Notes: a model not told the origin generated them from the sequence alone. Numbered from the stretch's first letter, positions 27,441 to 36,131 are shown. The stretch: DNA of 64,000 nucleotides from Actinotignum schaalii (GCF_028864145.1 NZ_JARBHJ010000006.1:1-64000), one strand, 5' to 3'. Translations and numbers: made by a program.

Positions 27441-28385
27441 TTATCCGTATTGGATGTGGCCGGAAACTTCAACGTTATTACCGGAGATGAGTCGGTCGTC
27501 GTCGCGCGCGGGGAGGAAAGGCTGGAGGATGTCCATGATGGTGGCGAGCATATCGGGAAGAATGCGGTGGTCTACGATAGCTCTCCGCACCGCTTTGCGG
27601 ACAGCCGTCATGGGGTCTTCTTCACGCGCGGCCGCGAACACCAGAGGAATCGTCACGCTCGGTTTGAACAGATCCGCGAGGTCAAAAAGTAAGGAGCGCG
27701 CGTCGCCGCGGTGAATAATCCCCAGTGCCGGGTTGATCCCCAGTGCCGCGCACACGGAAGCTGCGCACCCGTAGAGTATTGAATTCGCCAAGTTCAGGCC
27801 GGCATTGACCGGGTCGTCCGAGGAAGTATCACGCGTGAAACTCCCGGTTCCATATTTTGCTGCCATCGTGCGGTAGGTATTGCGCATGAGCTGCCCCTCC
27901 AGCCCGCGCATGGTGGCAATAGAACTACCAGGCGCATTCTCCACCCCCAGCTGCTTTTTGTAGAGCACCAGCGCGGCTTCGCGCTGCCGGGCTTCATTAC
28001 TCACCAGCCGGGCTTGTGCAATGGCCCATCGTGCGCTCGAGGTGAGCGGCGTGGCGTGGGTATACAGGGGCACGCCTCCTCCGCCGGTGATAAGAACGGT
28101 GGTTCCGGCGCGGGCACAGGAGGTCAGCGCTGCGCTAGAAATTGAGGTTCCGGGGCCCAAGGTAAGCACTGCTAACCCGGCTACGGGGAGTTGGATCGCC
28201 CGGGCACGGGTGCCTTCCAAGGATCCATTCTTTCCTTCCCGGCCGGCATCGTAGGCCACTACGCCCGTGCGCGATTGGCGGATTTGCACGTATTCGAGGT
28301 AGAGGAAGGAGATCCGGTCCTCAAGGCGCACCTGCTCGCTCGCCTTGATAGTGCGGAAGGCCAGAGCCTCATCTGAGTAAGCCAT
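27441..28385 (-). CDS. cas1: CRISPR adaptation integrase Cas1 (type I-E)
   Basis: A metal-dependent integrase that inserts new spacers at the leader end with Cas2. The N-terminal beta domain is followed by the helical catalytic domain. The expected metal ligands are present: Glu in RGLEGQLMR, His in GIIHRGDARSLLFDLADLFKP and Asp within the same segment (FDLADLF). Its 314 aa is the usual I-E length. It starts 2 nt after the cas3 stop and ends just before cas2, next to the array leader. Confidence 0.97.
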   Translation of the reverse strand: MAYSDEALAFRTIKASEQVRLEDRISFLYLEYVQIRQSRTGVVAYDAGREGKNGSLEGTRARAIQLPVAGLAVLTLGPGTSISSAALTSCARAGTTVLITGGGGVPLYTHATPLTSSARWAIAQARLVSNEARQREAALVLYKKQLGVENAPGSSIATMRGLEGQLMRNTYRTMAAKYGTGSFTRDTSSDDPVNAGLNLANSILYGCAASVCAALGINPALGIIHRGDARSLLFDLADLFKPSVTIPLVFAAAREEDPMTAVRKAVRRAIVDHRILPDMLATIMDILQPFLPARDDDRLISGNNVEVSGHIQYG

Positions 28386-28387
28386 GT

Positions 28388-31081
28388 TTACTCCTTCCCG
28401 GTGGCGGGCTGTGCCGGTGCGCCCGAGCAGTGGGGATCCGGAATGCTACCCGGCACAACGAGCCCGATGAGCGGGTCGTAATGAGCTGCGCCGTCGTTTA
28501 AAACGTGGTACCGGCAGAGTAGCGACGGCGCATTTTCAAGCGATGTCGCATCCGTAAACAGTGTTTTCGCACGACCCGTAACCGTGACCGGAACGGACGC
28601 ACGCAAAGCGCGGCGTATGCCTTCACGGTCACTGCCGCGCAGCTTCCCCAAATCTTCAGGGTCCCCGGTCCACGCGCCGGGGATAATATCCGGATCGCCG
28701 CATACAATCAGGCGGGTGGTTTCAACTTCAATGAGCCTGGTTGAGCGCTCGTCCCCGAGGTTTTTATCACGCTGCGTCATGGCGGTGAAAGATTGCACCT
28801 GGGAGCTTTTGCTCAGGCAATATTTCATATCGTACGTAGCGTTCCGGGCGCGGATTGCCGCCAGTGATTTCTTCGCGAATTCATTGAGTTCATCGGGTTT
28901 ATCTTCCTCGATATCCGCCAGCAGCAGGGTGCCAGTATCTACAAATTCCTGGCAATCCTCCGGGATTCGGATGTTGTTGTGTTCTTTGAGCCATTTCTCC
29001 ACGCGTGCAAGTTCGCTGGCTAGGTACGGTAGCTGTTCCCCTTCGGTGCCATTAATAGCGACGACGGACACTCGCGGCCCGCTCAGTCCCGGCACTCGGG
29101 TGGCGCGGTTCGGATCTGCGGAACGCCACAGGCGCCCGGCACGCTGAATGAGGGACGCCGCCGGGCATAGCTCGGTGCGAAGCAGGTCGAGGTCAATATC
29201 TAGGGAGGCTTCGATTGCTTGGGTTCCGATAACCGTGAGCGCCGCGCCCGTGCTACCCGATCCGATTTCGTGTTCGAGGAGTTCAGCGTTACGACGGCGA
29301 TGCTCAGCTGTCATGCGGGAATGGAGGATAACAACGTTGCCCTCGGCGGCGAGGGCTCGGGTGAGTTCCTGGGCACGCGCAACTGTATTGCACATGACTC
29401 CGATGCGGGCCTGGGGGTAACGCCGCCGCTGGTCACGCACCCAATCGCGGTGCGAACTAACGAGCTTGCAATACTTTTCGGTACTGCGGTCAATAGTGAG
29501 GGTACGGGGCGGGCCGTCGGGGCGAATACTCCGCAGCTGGGTTCCGGTGGTATCCAGGTTTTCCAGGAGGGGGAAGTGCGCTTCGCCTTGCGGGGGTTGG
29601 CCCGTATACGCCTCGAGGTAGGTGGCGCGTTGAGCGGAGGCGAGGGTGGCGGAAAGGAAGGTGACCCGGGTGTTCGTGGCGCGCAGCCAGAGCAGAAGGT
29701 TGCTGAGGAGACCGCTCTGGTACTGATCGAGGGTATGGACTTCGTCCACAACAACGTGGGCATTGGCCAGGGCGAGGAGCCGCAGGTGTGTCCATTTTGC
29801 TGGTAGGGCACCCAGGAGTGCCTGGTCCACTGTGCCGACGCAGACGGGTGCCAGAAGGCGGGAGCTTCCGGAGCGAACGAAGTCGGTGGGGAAAAGGCCG
29901 GCTGTGCTAGCGCCGTGCTCCGCGGAGGTGATGCTGGCTCTGCCCGGGGCTTCGCTGCGGTCATTCCCCACGGTGACCGGTTGATTATAAAAATCTTCGG
30001 TGGAGGCGAGGGAATGCGCGAGGGAAGCAACATTGGGCGTTCCCGCGTAATAACGCTGGATACGCCGCATAAGTGCATTCGAGGTAGCTTGGGTGGGAAG
30101 TAGGAAAATGAGACGTTCGTTCGCGGTGGCGTGCCGGAGTAGAGCCGCTTCGGTTTTGCCGACGCCGGTGGGGGCCATGACATTCCAGAGTCCGCAGCCT
30201 ACCCGGGTGGCTTCTTCCTGGAGCGGGCGCGGGGTGTGCTTTCCGAGGATTGCCCGCTGGCTTTGCTCTGCGGATTCCCATCCGTGGTACACCCCAACGG
30301 TTTCTTCGATGCGAGCACGGGCGCGGGCGCGGCATGCGGTGATCCACCCGGCTGGGTCGTCAAGGGTGAGTTTCCCGGCCGCGAGGAATTCCTGCTGGGC
30401 GGCCACCCATTCGGTTCCCGAGGCAATGCGGTCGGCGAGCACGGTGAGGCCGGAGAGTAAGATTGTTGCGGTGGGCGAGAGTTCAGCCGGGAGTTCAGCC
30501 TGGGTTATGCCAATGCTTTCTTCCAAGCAGGAGATAAGATCATCGGCGAGGGCAAGCCAGCCGGTTTCTTCCATGTCTTCGAAAAGGTAGTTGGTCTCTT
30601 CACTGTTCCAGGACGGGGTCTCGAAATGGCCATGATGGCCGAGCGCCGGGATGTATTTCCACGACGGTACTGCATATGCATCGGGAATGATCGCCTTCCG
30701 ATGCAGTAGCAGCGCTGACATTTTCTGATGGTGACGGATATCGGGAGCGTAATCCTCACAGAAGTTTCGAGACCACTCGGAAATGTCACCAAGTTGGGGT
30801 TCGTTAGTACAGAGCGCGGTCCGAATCTCATCCCACTGCGGCCCCTTCTGGGTTTGCTGGTATTGGAATACCGGACAGGCTTTTCCTAGGTCATGAGAGC
30901 CGGCCACCCATTCCACCACTTCCCGTTTTCCCGCAGGCCCGAGAACTGTGCGTAGACCGGGCCTCAGCCAAGTTTCGTAGAGGACTCCGGCAGTAGTTGC
31001 GGTATCCAGCAAGTGGGCGAGAAGGGGGTAGGACGTTTCCGTACCGCGCTGCTTTGCCCATACGTTGGGGTGCGTGCGCAT
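28388..31081 (-). CDS. cas3: CRISPR helicase-nuclease Cas3
   Basis: The effector that degrades DNA marked by Cascade. An N-terminal HD nuclease domain (HLLDTA; later GSHDLGKACPVF with the HD pair) is followed by a superfamily 2 helicase. The helicase motifs are I APTGVGKTEAALL, II VVDEVHTLD, III FLSATLA and VI QRAGRLWR, with a C-terminal accessory domain to residue 897. The start is ATG 31081, which shares one base with the cas6e stop (TGATG), so translation is coupled; the ORF extends to 31114 without support. Both nuclease and helicase motifs are intact, so the system should be able to cut. Confidence 0.96.
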   Translation of the reverse strand: MRTHPNVWAKQRGTETSYPLLAHLLDTATTAGVLYETWLRPGLRTVLGPAGKREVVEWVAGSHDLGKACPVFQYQQTQKGPQWDEIRTALCTNEPQLGDISEWSRNFCEDYAPDIRHHQKMSALLLHRKAIIPDAYAVPSWKYIPALGHHGHFETPSWNSEETNYLFEDMEETGWLALADDLISCLEESIGITQAELPAELSPTATILLSGLTVLADRIASGTEWVAAQQEFLAAGKLTLDDPAGWITACRARARARIEETVGVYHGWESAEQSQRAILGKHTPRPLQEEATRVGCGLWNVMAPTGVGKTEAALLRHATANERLIFLLPTQATSNALMRRIQRYYAGTPNVASLAHSLASTEDFYNQPVTVGNDRSEAPGRASITSAEHGASTAGLFPTDFVRSGSSRLLAPVCVGTVDQALLGALPAKWTHLRLLALANAHVVVDEVHTLDQYQSGLLSNLLLWLRATNTRVTFLSATLASAQRATYLEAYTGQPPQGEAHFPLLENLDTTGTQLRSIRPDGPPRTLTIDRSTEKYCKLVSSHRDWVRDQRRRYPQARIGVMCNTVARAQELTRALAAEGNVVILHSRMTAEHRRRNAELLEHEIGSGSTGAALTVIGTQAIEASLDIDLDLLRTELCPAASLIQRAGRLWRSADPNRATRVPGLSGPRVSVVAINGTEGEQLPYLASELARVEKWLKEHNNIRIPEDCQEFVDTGTLLLADIEEDKPDELNEFAKKSLAAIRARNATYDMKYCLSKSSQVQSFTAMTQRDKNLGDERSTRLIEVETTRLIVCGDPDIIPGAWTGDPEDLGKLRGSDREGIRRALRASVPVTVTGRAKTLFTDATSLENAPSLLCRYHVLNDGAAHYDPLIGLVVPGSIPDPHCSGAPAQPATGKE

Positions 31082-31755
31082 CACGATAGTGCCTGGACGG
31101 AGAGGAGTCCGCAACCGTAGCTTTTTGCACGTCCAACCCCGTTGGTTTGGGCGGTGAGTAGTGCTTCGCTATCTCCCACGGTTGCAACTCCGTTGATCGT
31201 ATCGATCTGGACGGCGCGTTTGTTTTTTCCCGAACCGGTGGTGAGAATTTCGCGCCGCGCGTCAATGATCTCTGTATTCGTGAGGGCGGGGGCTAGTTTT
31301 GCGCTCAGCCATTCAGAGAGGCTTGGGACCCCAAGTTGAGATTCCTCACCGTCAAGCGGAATTGACCGAGTTCCCCCGGTGCCAATGCGTTGAATCGCAT
31401 TGATTGCGATGCGGAACGAAACTGGAGTTCCAGCCGGGAGTTCCTTGAGTTCAACTTCTTTCATCGCGGCCTCGTGGGGGAGGTTGAGTTGCGGAACCGG
31501 TTCGCGGGATTGGATAAGGAAGAATGGGGCATCTCCGGGAACGTGATCCAAGCGGAAAAGAATCCCCATCTCCGCTCGGGGGTGTTCCGCGCCGGTCTGT
31601 GGGAAGAGTGCCATGATCGCGCGGTGGCGTACTTGCGGATCCTTCAGTGTCCATCCGCGTTCTGGCTTGTGCAGGGCCACGCGTGAGAGGAGTGTGTGCA
31701 CCGGTACTTTTGTTAGGAAGATCGGTTGAGGTTCCGATGTGTGTTGATCTGCCAT
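31081..31755 (-). CDS. cas6e: CRISPR RNA endonuclease Cas6e
   Basis: It cuts the array transcript at the base of the repeat hairpin and stays bound in Cascade. The protein has 224 aa with two ferredoxin-like folds. The hallmark glycine-rich loop is GVGRAKSYGCGLLSV at the C-terminus, and the N-terminal LSRVALHKPERGW starts the first fold. The usual I-E order puts cas6e after cas5e. Here it leads the minus-strand operon before cas3, and is divergent from the other Cascade genes. GGAG precedes ATG 31755. The mini-CRISPR A promoter overlaps this gene's start. Confidence 0.95.
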   Translation of the reverse strand: MADQHTSEPQPIFLTKVPVHTLLSRVALHKPERGWTLKDPQVRHRAIMALFPQTGAEHPRAEMGILFRLDHVPGDAPFFLIQSREPVPQLNLPHEAAMKEVELKELPAGTPVSFRIAINAIQRIGTGGTRSIPLDGEESQLGVPSLSEWLSAKLAPALTNTEIIDARREILTTGSGKNKRAVQIDTINGVATVGDSEALLTAQTNGVGRAKSYGCGLLSVQALS

Positions 31756-31771
31756 ATTCGTCTCCGTCGAC

Positions 31772-31777
31772 TAGGCT
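31772..31777 (+). promoter_or_regulatory. -10 box for mini-CRISPR A RNA
   Basis: TAGGCT, conserved in mini-CRISPR B (23255), lies 10 nt before degenerate repeat 1. Flanking bases (TCGAC before; TAGCGAGCGG after) are also conserved between the two copies. No convincing -35 was found. Confidence 0.45.
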
Positions 31778-31787
31778 CTTAGCGAGC

Positions 31788-31870
31788 GGTTTCCACGGCT
31801 AGCGTGGGTATTTCAGGGTCTAATGGATTGCCTAGATAGGCCGCTTTCCCCGCGTGAGCGGGGTTAACAG
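31788..31870 (+). CRISPR. Mini-CRISPR A (two degenerate repeats, one spacer)
   Basis: Degenerate repeat 1 (31788-31814) and repeat 2 (31843-31870) flank a 27-nt spacer (31816-31842), in the gap between cas6e and cse1. Repeat 2 matches the array repeat at about 20 of 28 positions, with the stem CCCCGC-GTGA-GCGGGG intact. Repeat 1 keeps CCACG/CGTGG with a compensating base-pair change. The spacer start GGGTCTAATGGATTG matches the cse1 promoter at 31941-31955 except at position 6. In type I Cascade, guide position 6 is flipped out and not read. Pairing ends after position 15, enough for binding but probably not for Cas3 cleavage. I infer a Cascade autorepressor RNA (CreR-like). Confidence 0.85.
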
Positions 31871-31937
31871 CGTTTTCGAGGCTGGGTTTCTCCCTTATCT
31901 TGAGTTTCATATTAGCGGGGAGAAACGCAATTGTAAA

Positions 31938-31981
31938 GACGGGTCAAATGGATTGACAAAGCATTCTTCTCTTGTTAGTCT
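31938..31981 (+). promoter_or_regulatory. cse1 operon promoter and target of mini-CRISPR A
   Basis: The -35 box TTGACA (31953-31958) and the -10 box TAGTCT (31976-31981) are 17 bp apart, a near-consensus promoter. The target GGGTCAAATGGATTG (31941-31955) runs into the -35 box and is preceded by GAC (31938-31940), the same trinucleotide as at target B. The last base, C, equals the last base of most array repeats (read in crRNA sense), which in type I-E comes from the PAM. Confidence 0.85.
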
Positions 31982-32006
31982 CGTTTCATCTCAAAGGAGA
32001 GGAAGC

Positions 32007-33629
32007 ATGGAAAAAATCAATGCTTTGACGGACATTCCGTTACTGGTTACGCTACGCGGACGATTATCGGTTCGCGATGCGCTTCTTGATGCTCATATTC
32101 TAAAAGGGTCCTCCGACAAAGAAATGGGCCGCGAACCGGTGGTCCTGGATAAATCCGTCCCGGGCTATGTGTATGGTGCAGAGTTGCGACTGTTAGCGGC
32201 GGTCGTTGCCGTGGTTTTAAGGCAGTCTAATCATGCTCACTGGGATCCATTCCGGATCGACTGGGAACGCATTCTCTCGGAGGGTCTTGAACCCGAGGCG
32301 ATTGACAAAGCTATTGAAATACTCGCACCGGGGTCCTTGTTATTCGATGACCGGCAGCCGTTTATGCAACGGCCCGCTGAGCCGATGCGTAATGCGAAAG
32401 ATAATGAGCGCAAACTCGGAAAAGGGGAGCTGCGGCTCAAGAAGCTGTTACCTTCCATGATCTCCGACCAAGGTGAAGAATTCTGGAGTCTGCTAACACA
32501 GCGCGATACTCTTTCCCTGGAGGATGCGGCGCTTTATCTTCTCGCCTATCACTGCTATTCGCCGGCTGGAAATAACTCTTACGCTGGCCAAAAAGCTGAA
32601 ATGGGAAGTCCTGGTTTCCATTTTGTCGGCGTAGGTATGACGGCTACCGAACTGATCTGGGAAGGCTCGTCGCTTCTTCATACGCTTTTAGCGATGATCC
32701 CACGCTCATGGGTAGAAGGCGACGGTTTACCAGCATGGGCAGATCGAACCGGATCTCGGGGTGGGACTGATCATCCACTATGGCGGGCTACCTGGTCATC
32801 CAATAGTGCTGCCTGCTACTGGGAGGATAACGAGCTCGCCGGTGTGCGCATCGGTGGCGTTCCACCGGCGTGGGTTCCCCCAGAAGCGGGAGCAACGAAA
32901 GAGAGCCGAAAAGCTTACTGGGTTGAGCGCGATCAGAGCGATCCTTTCTACCTGTATTTGCCTAATAAGTCCGGCGAGTTAAAGGCTCAGCGAATGGACG
33001 TAGGGAGGGATGCGACGGATCTTGCGGTGGAATGGGCCGCACGCGGCAGACTGGCACAAGTGGCCGAAGCGCATGATCGCATTGTTTCCTCTTCTGACTG
33101 TCGGTTGATATTCATCCGCCATTACATCGAAGGAACTGCCTCTTCTCCAGTTATCCGTTCCTCGCGGGTTGATGTGGCAGATCCGCAGCTATGGGCTTTC
33201 GGGCTATCTGATCGAGCACAGGGTCAAGTCCGGCGCCATGCAGAGTTCATCCAGGCTCTGCATTACTGTGTGATCCAACCTTTCCGACGCGCACGCGGGG
33301 CGGCCTCTGTTGCCTCTAATGGAATGCCCACCGTTCTTGACTCGCTTGAAAACTATCGGGATTCGGCATCGGATATTTTCTGGCGCGCGATCACCCGCTC
33401 TTATGAAGATTTTCTTTCTCAAGTGACAACCGCTGAGCGGCATCCTGAAGAAATCCGTGCGGCTCGCGGCGGGGCTGCTCAGGTTGCGCTCGGAGCTTTC
33501 AATGAAGCTATTGCACCCTATCGGGGGCAAGATCCGGCGCTCTTCGCGGCAGTTTATTCGAATGTTGCTCGTCATATTCGGGCTGTCACAAAACAATTTG
33601 ATGTTCCCACGGCTTATGAGGAGAAATAA
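32007..33629 (+). CDS. cse1: Cascade large subunit Cse1/CasA (Cas8e)
   Basis: The large subunit of type I-E Cascade, which recognises the PAM and recruits Cas3. The 540-aa protein starts MEKINALTDIPLLV, and includes the Cse1 features FDDRQPFMQ, SPAGNNSYAG, and DPFYLYLPN. The ATG at 32007 follows AAAGGAGAGG; the frame is open from 31854 but that part overlaps mini-CRISPR A and the promoter. First gene of cse1-cse2-cas7e-cas5e. G+C here looks lower than in the flanking chromosome. Confidence 0.93.
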   Translation: MEKINALTDIPLLVTLRGRLSVRDALLDAHILKGSSDKEMGREPVVLDKSVPGYVYGAELRLLAAVVAVVLRQSNHAHWDPFRIDWERILSEGLEPEAIDKAIEILAPGSLLFDDRQPFMQRPAEPMRNAKDNERKLGKGELRLKKLLPSMISDQGEEFWSLLTQRDTLSLEDAALYLLAYHCYSPAGNNSYAGQKAEMGSPGFHFVGVGMTATELIWEGSSLLHTLLAMIPRSWVEGDGLPAWADRTGSRGGTDHPLWRATWSSNSAACYWEDNELAGVRIGGVPPAWVPPEAGATKESRKAYWVERDQSDPFYLYLPNKSGELKAQRMDVGRDATDLAVEWAARGRLAQVAEAHDRIVSSSDCRLIFIRHYIEGTASSPVIRSSRVDVADPQLWAFGLSDRAQGQVRRHAEFIQALHYCVIQPFRRARGAASVASNGMPTVLDSLENYRDSASDIFWRAITRSYEDFLSQVTTAERHPEEIRAARGGAAQVALGAFNEAIAPYRGQDPALFAAVYSNVARHIRAVTKQFDVPTAYEEK

Positions 33630-33631
33630 CA

Positions 33632-34261
33632 ATGACACAGATAGATACCCCGCAACGGGAGCCTTGGAAGGCGTTGTTGTACGAAATCTTGCAACGGCGT
33701 AAAGATCCTGACTATCGCGCTGCGCGTGCCGCAATTCGGCAGGGTGCAACGCCGTTCACTCAAGTGCGTGCTTATCCCTATGTGCTACCAGCAGTGCCCG
33801 AAGATGCACGCCCCGAGCAGCGTAATGCCTTGCTGCGAGTGGCAGCCTTGGCTGCGGAATATGATCGCGTGCCTCATTCCCACGAAGGTAAGCGTCGCAA
33901 CAGTTTGGGGCGGTGGGCATATCGCGTGGCAACCGCTGAGAACAAAAACGGACGCGCACAATCAGTTTCACCAGATAATCCAGGAATGATTGCCGCGCGC
34001 CTAGCGTACCTACACACCCAAGATATGGAAGAAGCAGCTCGATCCATCAAACGAATTTTTGATGTGGCATCAACGATTCCGGGTCTGGTTCCTCCTGTCA
34101 ATTATTTCGATATTGCCGATACGTTGATGCGCTGGGGGAACGGCCTGTCACCTCAATCTCAGCACATTCGAATGCGAGTAATAGAGGAATTCTATTCCGC
34201 ACCTCAACTTGCGGTTTCGGATCAACCTGAAACCGTTCCTGCCAAAGCTTCTGAAAACTAA
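33632..34261 (+). CDS. cse2: Cascade small subunit Cse2/CasB
   Basis: The small helical subunit, two copies of which hold the displaced strand in Cascade. The 209-aa protein has the typical N-terminal DPDYRAARAAIRQG and later NSLGRWAYRVA. It starts 2 nt after the cse1 stop, with GAGGAG upstream. Confidence 0.92.
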   Translation: MTQIDTPQREPWKALLYEILQRRKDPDYRAARAAIRQGATPFTQVRAYPYVLPAVPEDARPEQRNALLRVAALAAEYDRVPHSHEGKRRNSLGRWAYRVATAENKNGRAQSVSPDNPGMIAARLAYLHTQDMEEAARSIKRIFDVASTIPGLVPPVNYFDIADTLMRWGNGLSPQSQHIRMRVIEEFYSAPQLAVSDQPETVPAKASEN

Positions 34262-34284
34262 AACCATAACCGAGAGGACTAATC

Positions 34285-35397
34285 ATGTACCGTCACCTAA
34301 CCCTGCATTTCCTTACTCCGATCAGCTACTCGAATCTCAACCGTGACGATTCAGGAACCCCGAAGCGACTCATGGAAGGTGGCGTTCTCCGCGCCATGCA
34401 TTCCTCGCAGGCCATCAAGCGTGGCGCACGCGTCGCCTACGAAACTGCCAGCCTTGACGTTTCGGTGCGCTCTGGCAAGCTCGAAGAGGTTATTCGCGAC
34501 GCCGCACTCAAGCTTTCCCCTGATCTGGACCCGAAGAAAACCCTGACAAAGGCTCGCGCTCTCGTCGGTCAATTCACGAAGAAGCAGGCGAAAGCCGATG
34601 CTGATGATGGTGCGGGAGTTGCTGAAGCGGATCGTTCGATCTGGTTGAGTGGGGAAGAGATCCAGGTTGCGGCGCAGGTCGTGGCCGGCGAAGTCGATCC
34701 TGATACGGAGTTCGTGCTTAACGGATGCACCGGTTCCCTCGCCATTGCCGCTTTTGGGCGTATGTTTGCGGCGAAACCTGAGAAGGGTACAGAAGCCGCG
34801 CTGAGCGTATCGCCTGCGGTGACCACCCACGCTGCCACCATTGGCACTGACTATTTCTCGACTGTTGACGATATCCGTGAGCAGAATAAGTTCACCGGGG
34901 AAGAATCCCGCAGCGGGGCTACCTACCTAGGGATCAGCCAATTTACCAGCGGTATTTTCTACCGCACGGTGACGATTGATAGGGAACAACTCCAGGCGAG
35001 TTGGACCGCTTTTGGTAAACCAGAGGCGGAGGAAAACCTACGTCAGATGATCACCGCTCTTATTTACGGCCAGCCGCGCGGTAAGGAACATTCCACGGCT
35101 CCCTACACGCAGCCGGTCGTTGCCCTTGCCGAAGAACAGCGCTACCGCTGCGCCTACAGCTTTGAAACTCCGGTGCAACCAGATAGTTCCCGTGGCGGTT
35201 TCCTCGAACCCTCCGTGCGAGCCCTAGGAGAGCAATTCCACGCTGCCCGGCGCTTCGATCCCGATAATTTCGGGGACGCATTGGCTCTTACAGGAACGTT
35301 CCCCCAGCTGGAAGAGCTGTTTGGGGTGGAACCCACCTCAAAGAACGGCCTGGTTGACACGGTCGTGGCGTGGATCTTGGGTGGCCAGAATGAGTAA
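34285..35397 (+). CDS. cas7: Cascade backbone subunit Cas7e/CasC
   Basis: The backbone protein, six copies of which line the crRNA. It begins with the family signature HLTLHFLTPISYSNLNRDDSG and the thumb-related KRLMEGGVLRAMHSSQAIKR; the later GATYLGISQFTSGIFYRTV is also typical. The 370-aa length is normal for CasC. Guide position 6 flipping, relevant to the mini-CRISPR matches, is a property of this protein's thumb. Confidence 0.95.
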   Translation: MYRHLTLHFLTPISYSNLNRDDSGTPKRLMEGGVLRAMHSSQAIKRGARVAYETASLDVSVRSGKLEEVIRDAALKLSPDLDPKKTLTKARALVGQFTKKQAKADADDGAGVAEADRSIWLSGEEIQVAAQVVAGEVDPDTEFVLNGCTGSLAIAAFGRMFAAKPEKGTEAALSVSPAVTTHAATIGTDYFSTVDDIREQNKFTGEESRSGATYLGISQFTSGIFYRTVTIDREQLQASWTAFGKPEAEENLRQMITALIYGQPRGKEHSTAPYTQPVVALAEEQRYRCAYSFETPVQPDSSRGGFLEPSVRALGEQFHAARRFDPDNFGDALALTGTFPQLEELFGVEPTSKNGLVDTVVAWILGGQNE

Positions 35398-36115
35398 TCC
35401 AACATTCCTGCGGCTAGCGGGCCCCGTGCAATCCTGGGCGGGACCGCGGGTGACGGGGAACGTGGTTAACTCGGAGCTCCGGCCTACGCGGTCCGGTCTC
35501 CTTGGTCTCCTCGCGGGTGCCTTGGGCGCTCCGCGCGAACAATGGCCAGAGTGGTTGGAGGGCGCTGATTTTACAGTACGGGTTGATCGCCCCGGTCGCC
35601 TCATCAATGAATTCCAGACCATTAATCCCCGCGCTACCAAAAGCGGTCTCCGCAATGACGAACGTGAGTTCCGAACGCGCCAGTTGTGGATCCGGAAACA
35701 AAGCGACTCGGATAAGAATCTCGCTTTCACCCCGGATCAGCAAAACTCTAACGCGATCATCCGCCGCACCTACCTGGCCGGGGCTGAGTTCCTTGTGAGG
35801 GTAACGTGCCCGAATCACCAGGAAGAGGTCGACGCCGCGCTGCGCAGCCCTGCCTTCGTCACCTACCTGGGGAAGAAAGCCTTTGCGCCGTCGTTCCCCT
35901 TCTATCTGGGACGCGGCGAGGCCGACACGTTCAACCAGATCCCGGTATTCGACCCAGCCTTCAAGAAACCGAAAAAACAGGTCTGGACGTATTCGCGCGC
36001 CCCGTACACCGCAGACAGCGGGCCCGGAGCTCTCCCAGGAACGTCGAGCATGGTGGACGTGGTGAGCAATCGAGGCGAGTGGATGAACCGAGTGGCCGCG
36101 CTACTCGATCGCTAA
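35390..36115 (+). CDS. cas5: Cascade subunit Cas5e/CasD
   Basis: It binds the 5' handle of the crRNA and caps the backbone. The N-terminus SNPTFLRLAGPVQSWAGPRV is diagnostic; later LLGLLAGALG and the C-terminal RVAALLDR follow. ATG 35390 overlaps the cas7 stop by 8 nt, as is usual; the frame is open from 35321 but that is inside cas7. About 241 aa. Confidence 0.95.
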   Translation: MSNPTFLRLAGPVQSWAGPRVTGNVVNSELRPTRSGLLGLLAGALGAPREQWPEWLEGADFTVRVDRPGRLINEFQTINPRATKSGLRNDEREFRTRQLWIRKQSDSDKNLAFTPDQQNSNAIIRRTYLAGAEFLVRVTCPNHQEEVDAALRSPAFVTYLGKKAFAPSFPFYLGRGEADTFNQIPVFDPAFKKPKKQVWTYSRAPYTADSGPGALPGTSSMVDVVSNRGEWMNRVAALLDR

Positions 36116-36131
36116 CGCCCGCTCATGGCCG

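Noticed and set aside
31854-32006. N-terminal extension of Cse1 by 51 residues
   Set aside because: It would translate the mini-CRISPR repeat and the promoter; ATG 32007 has a strong ribosome site and a normal N-terminus.
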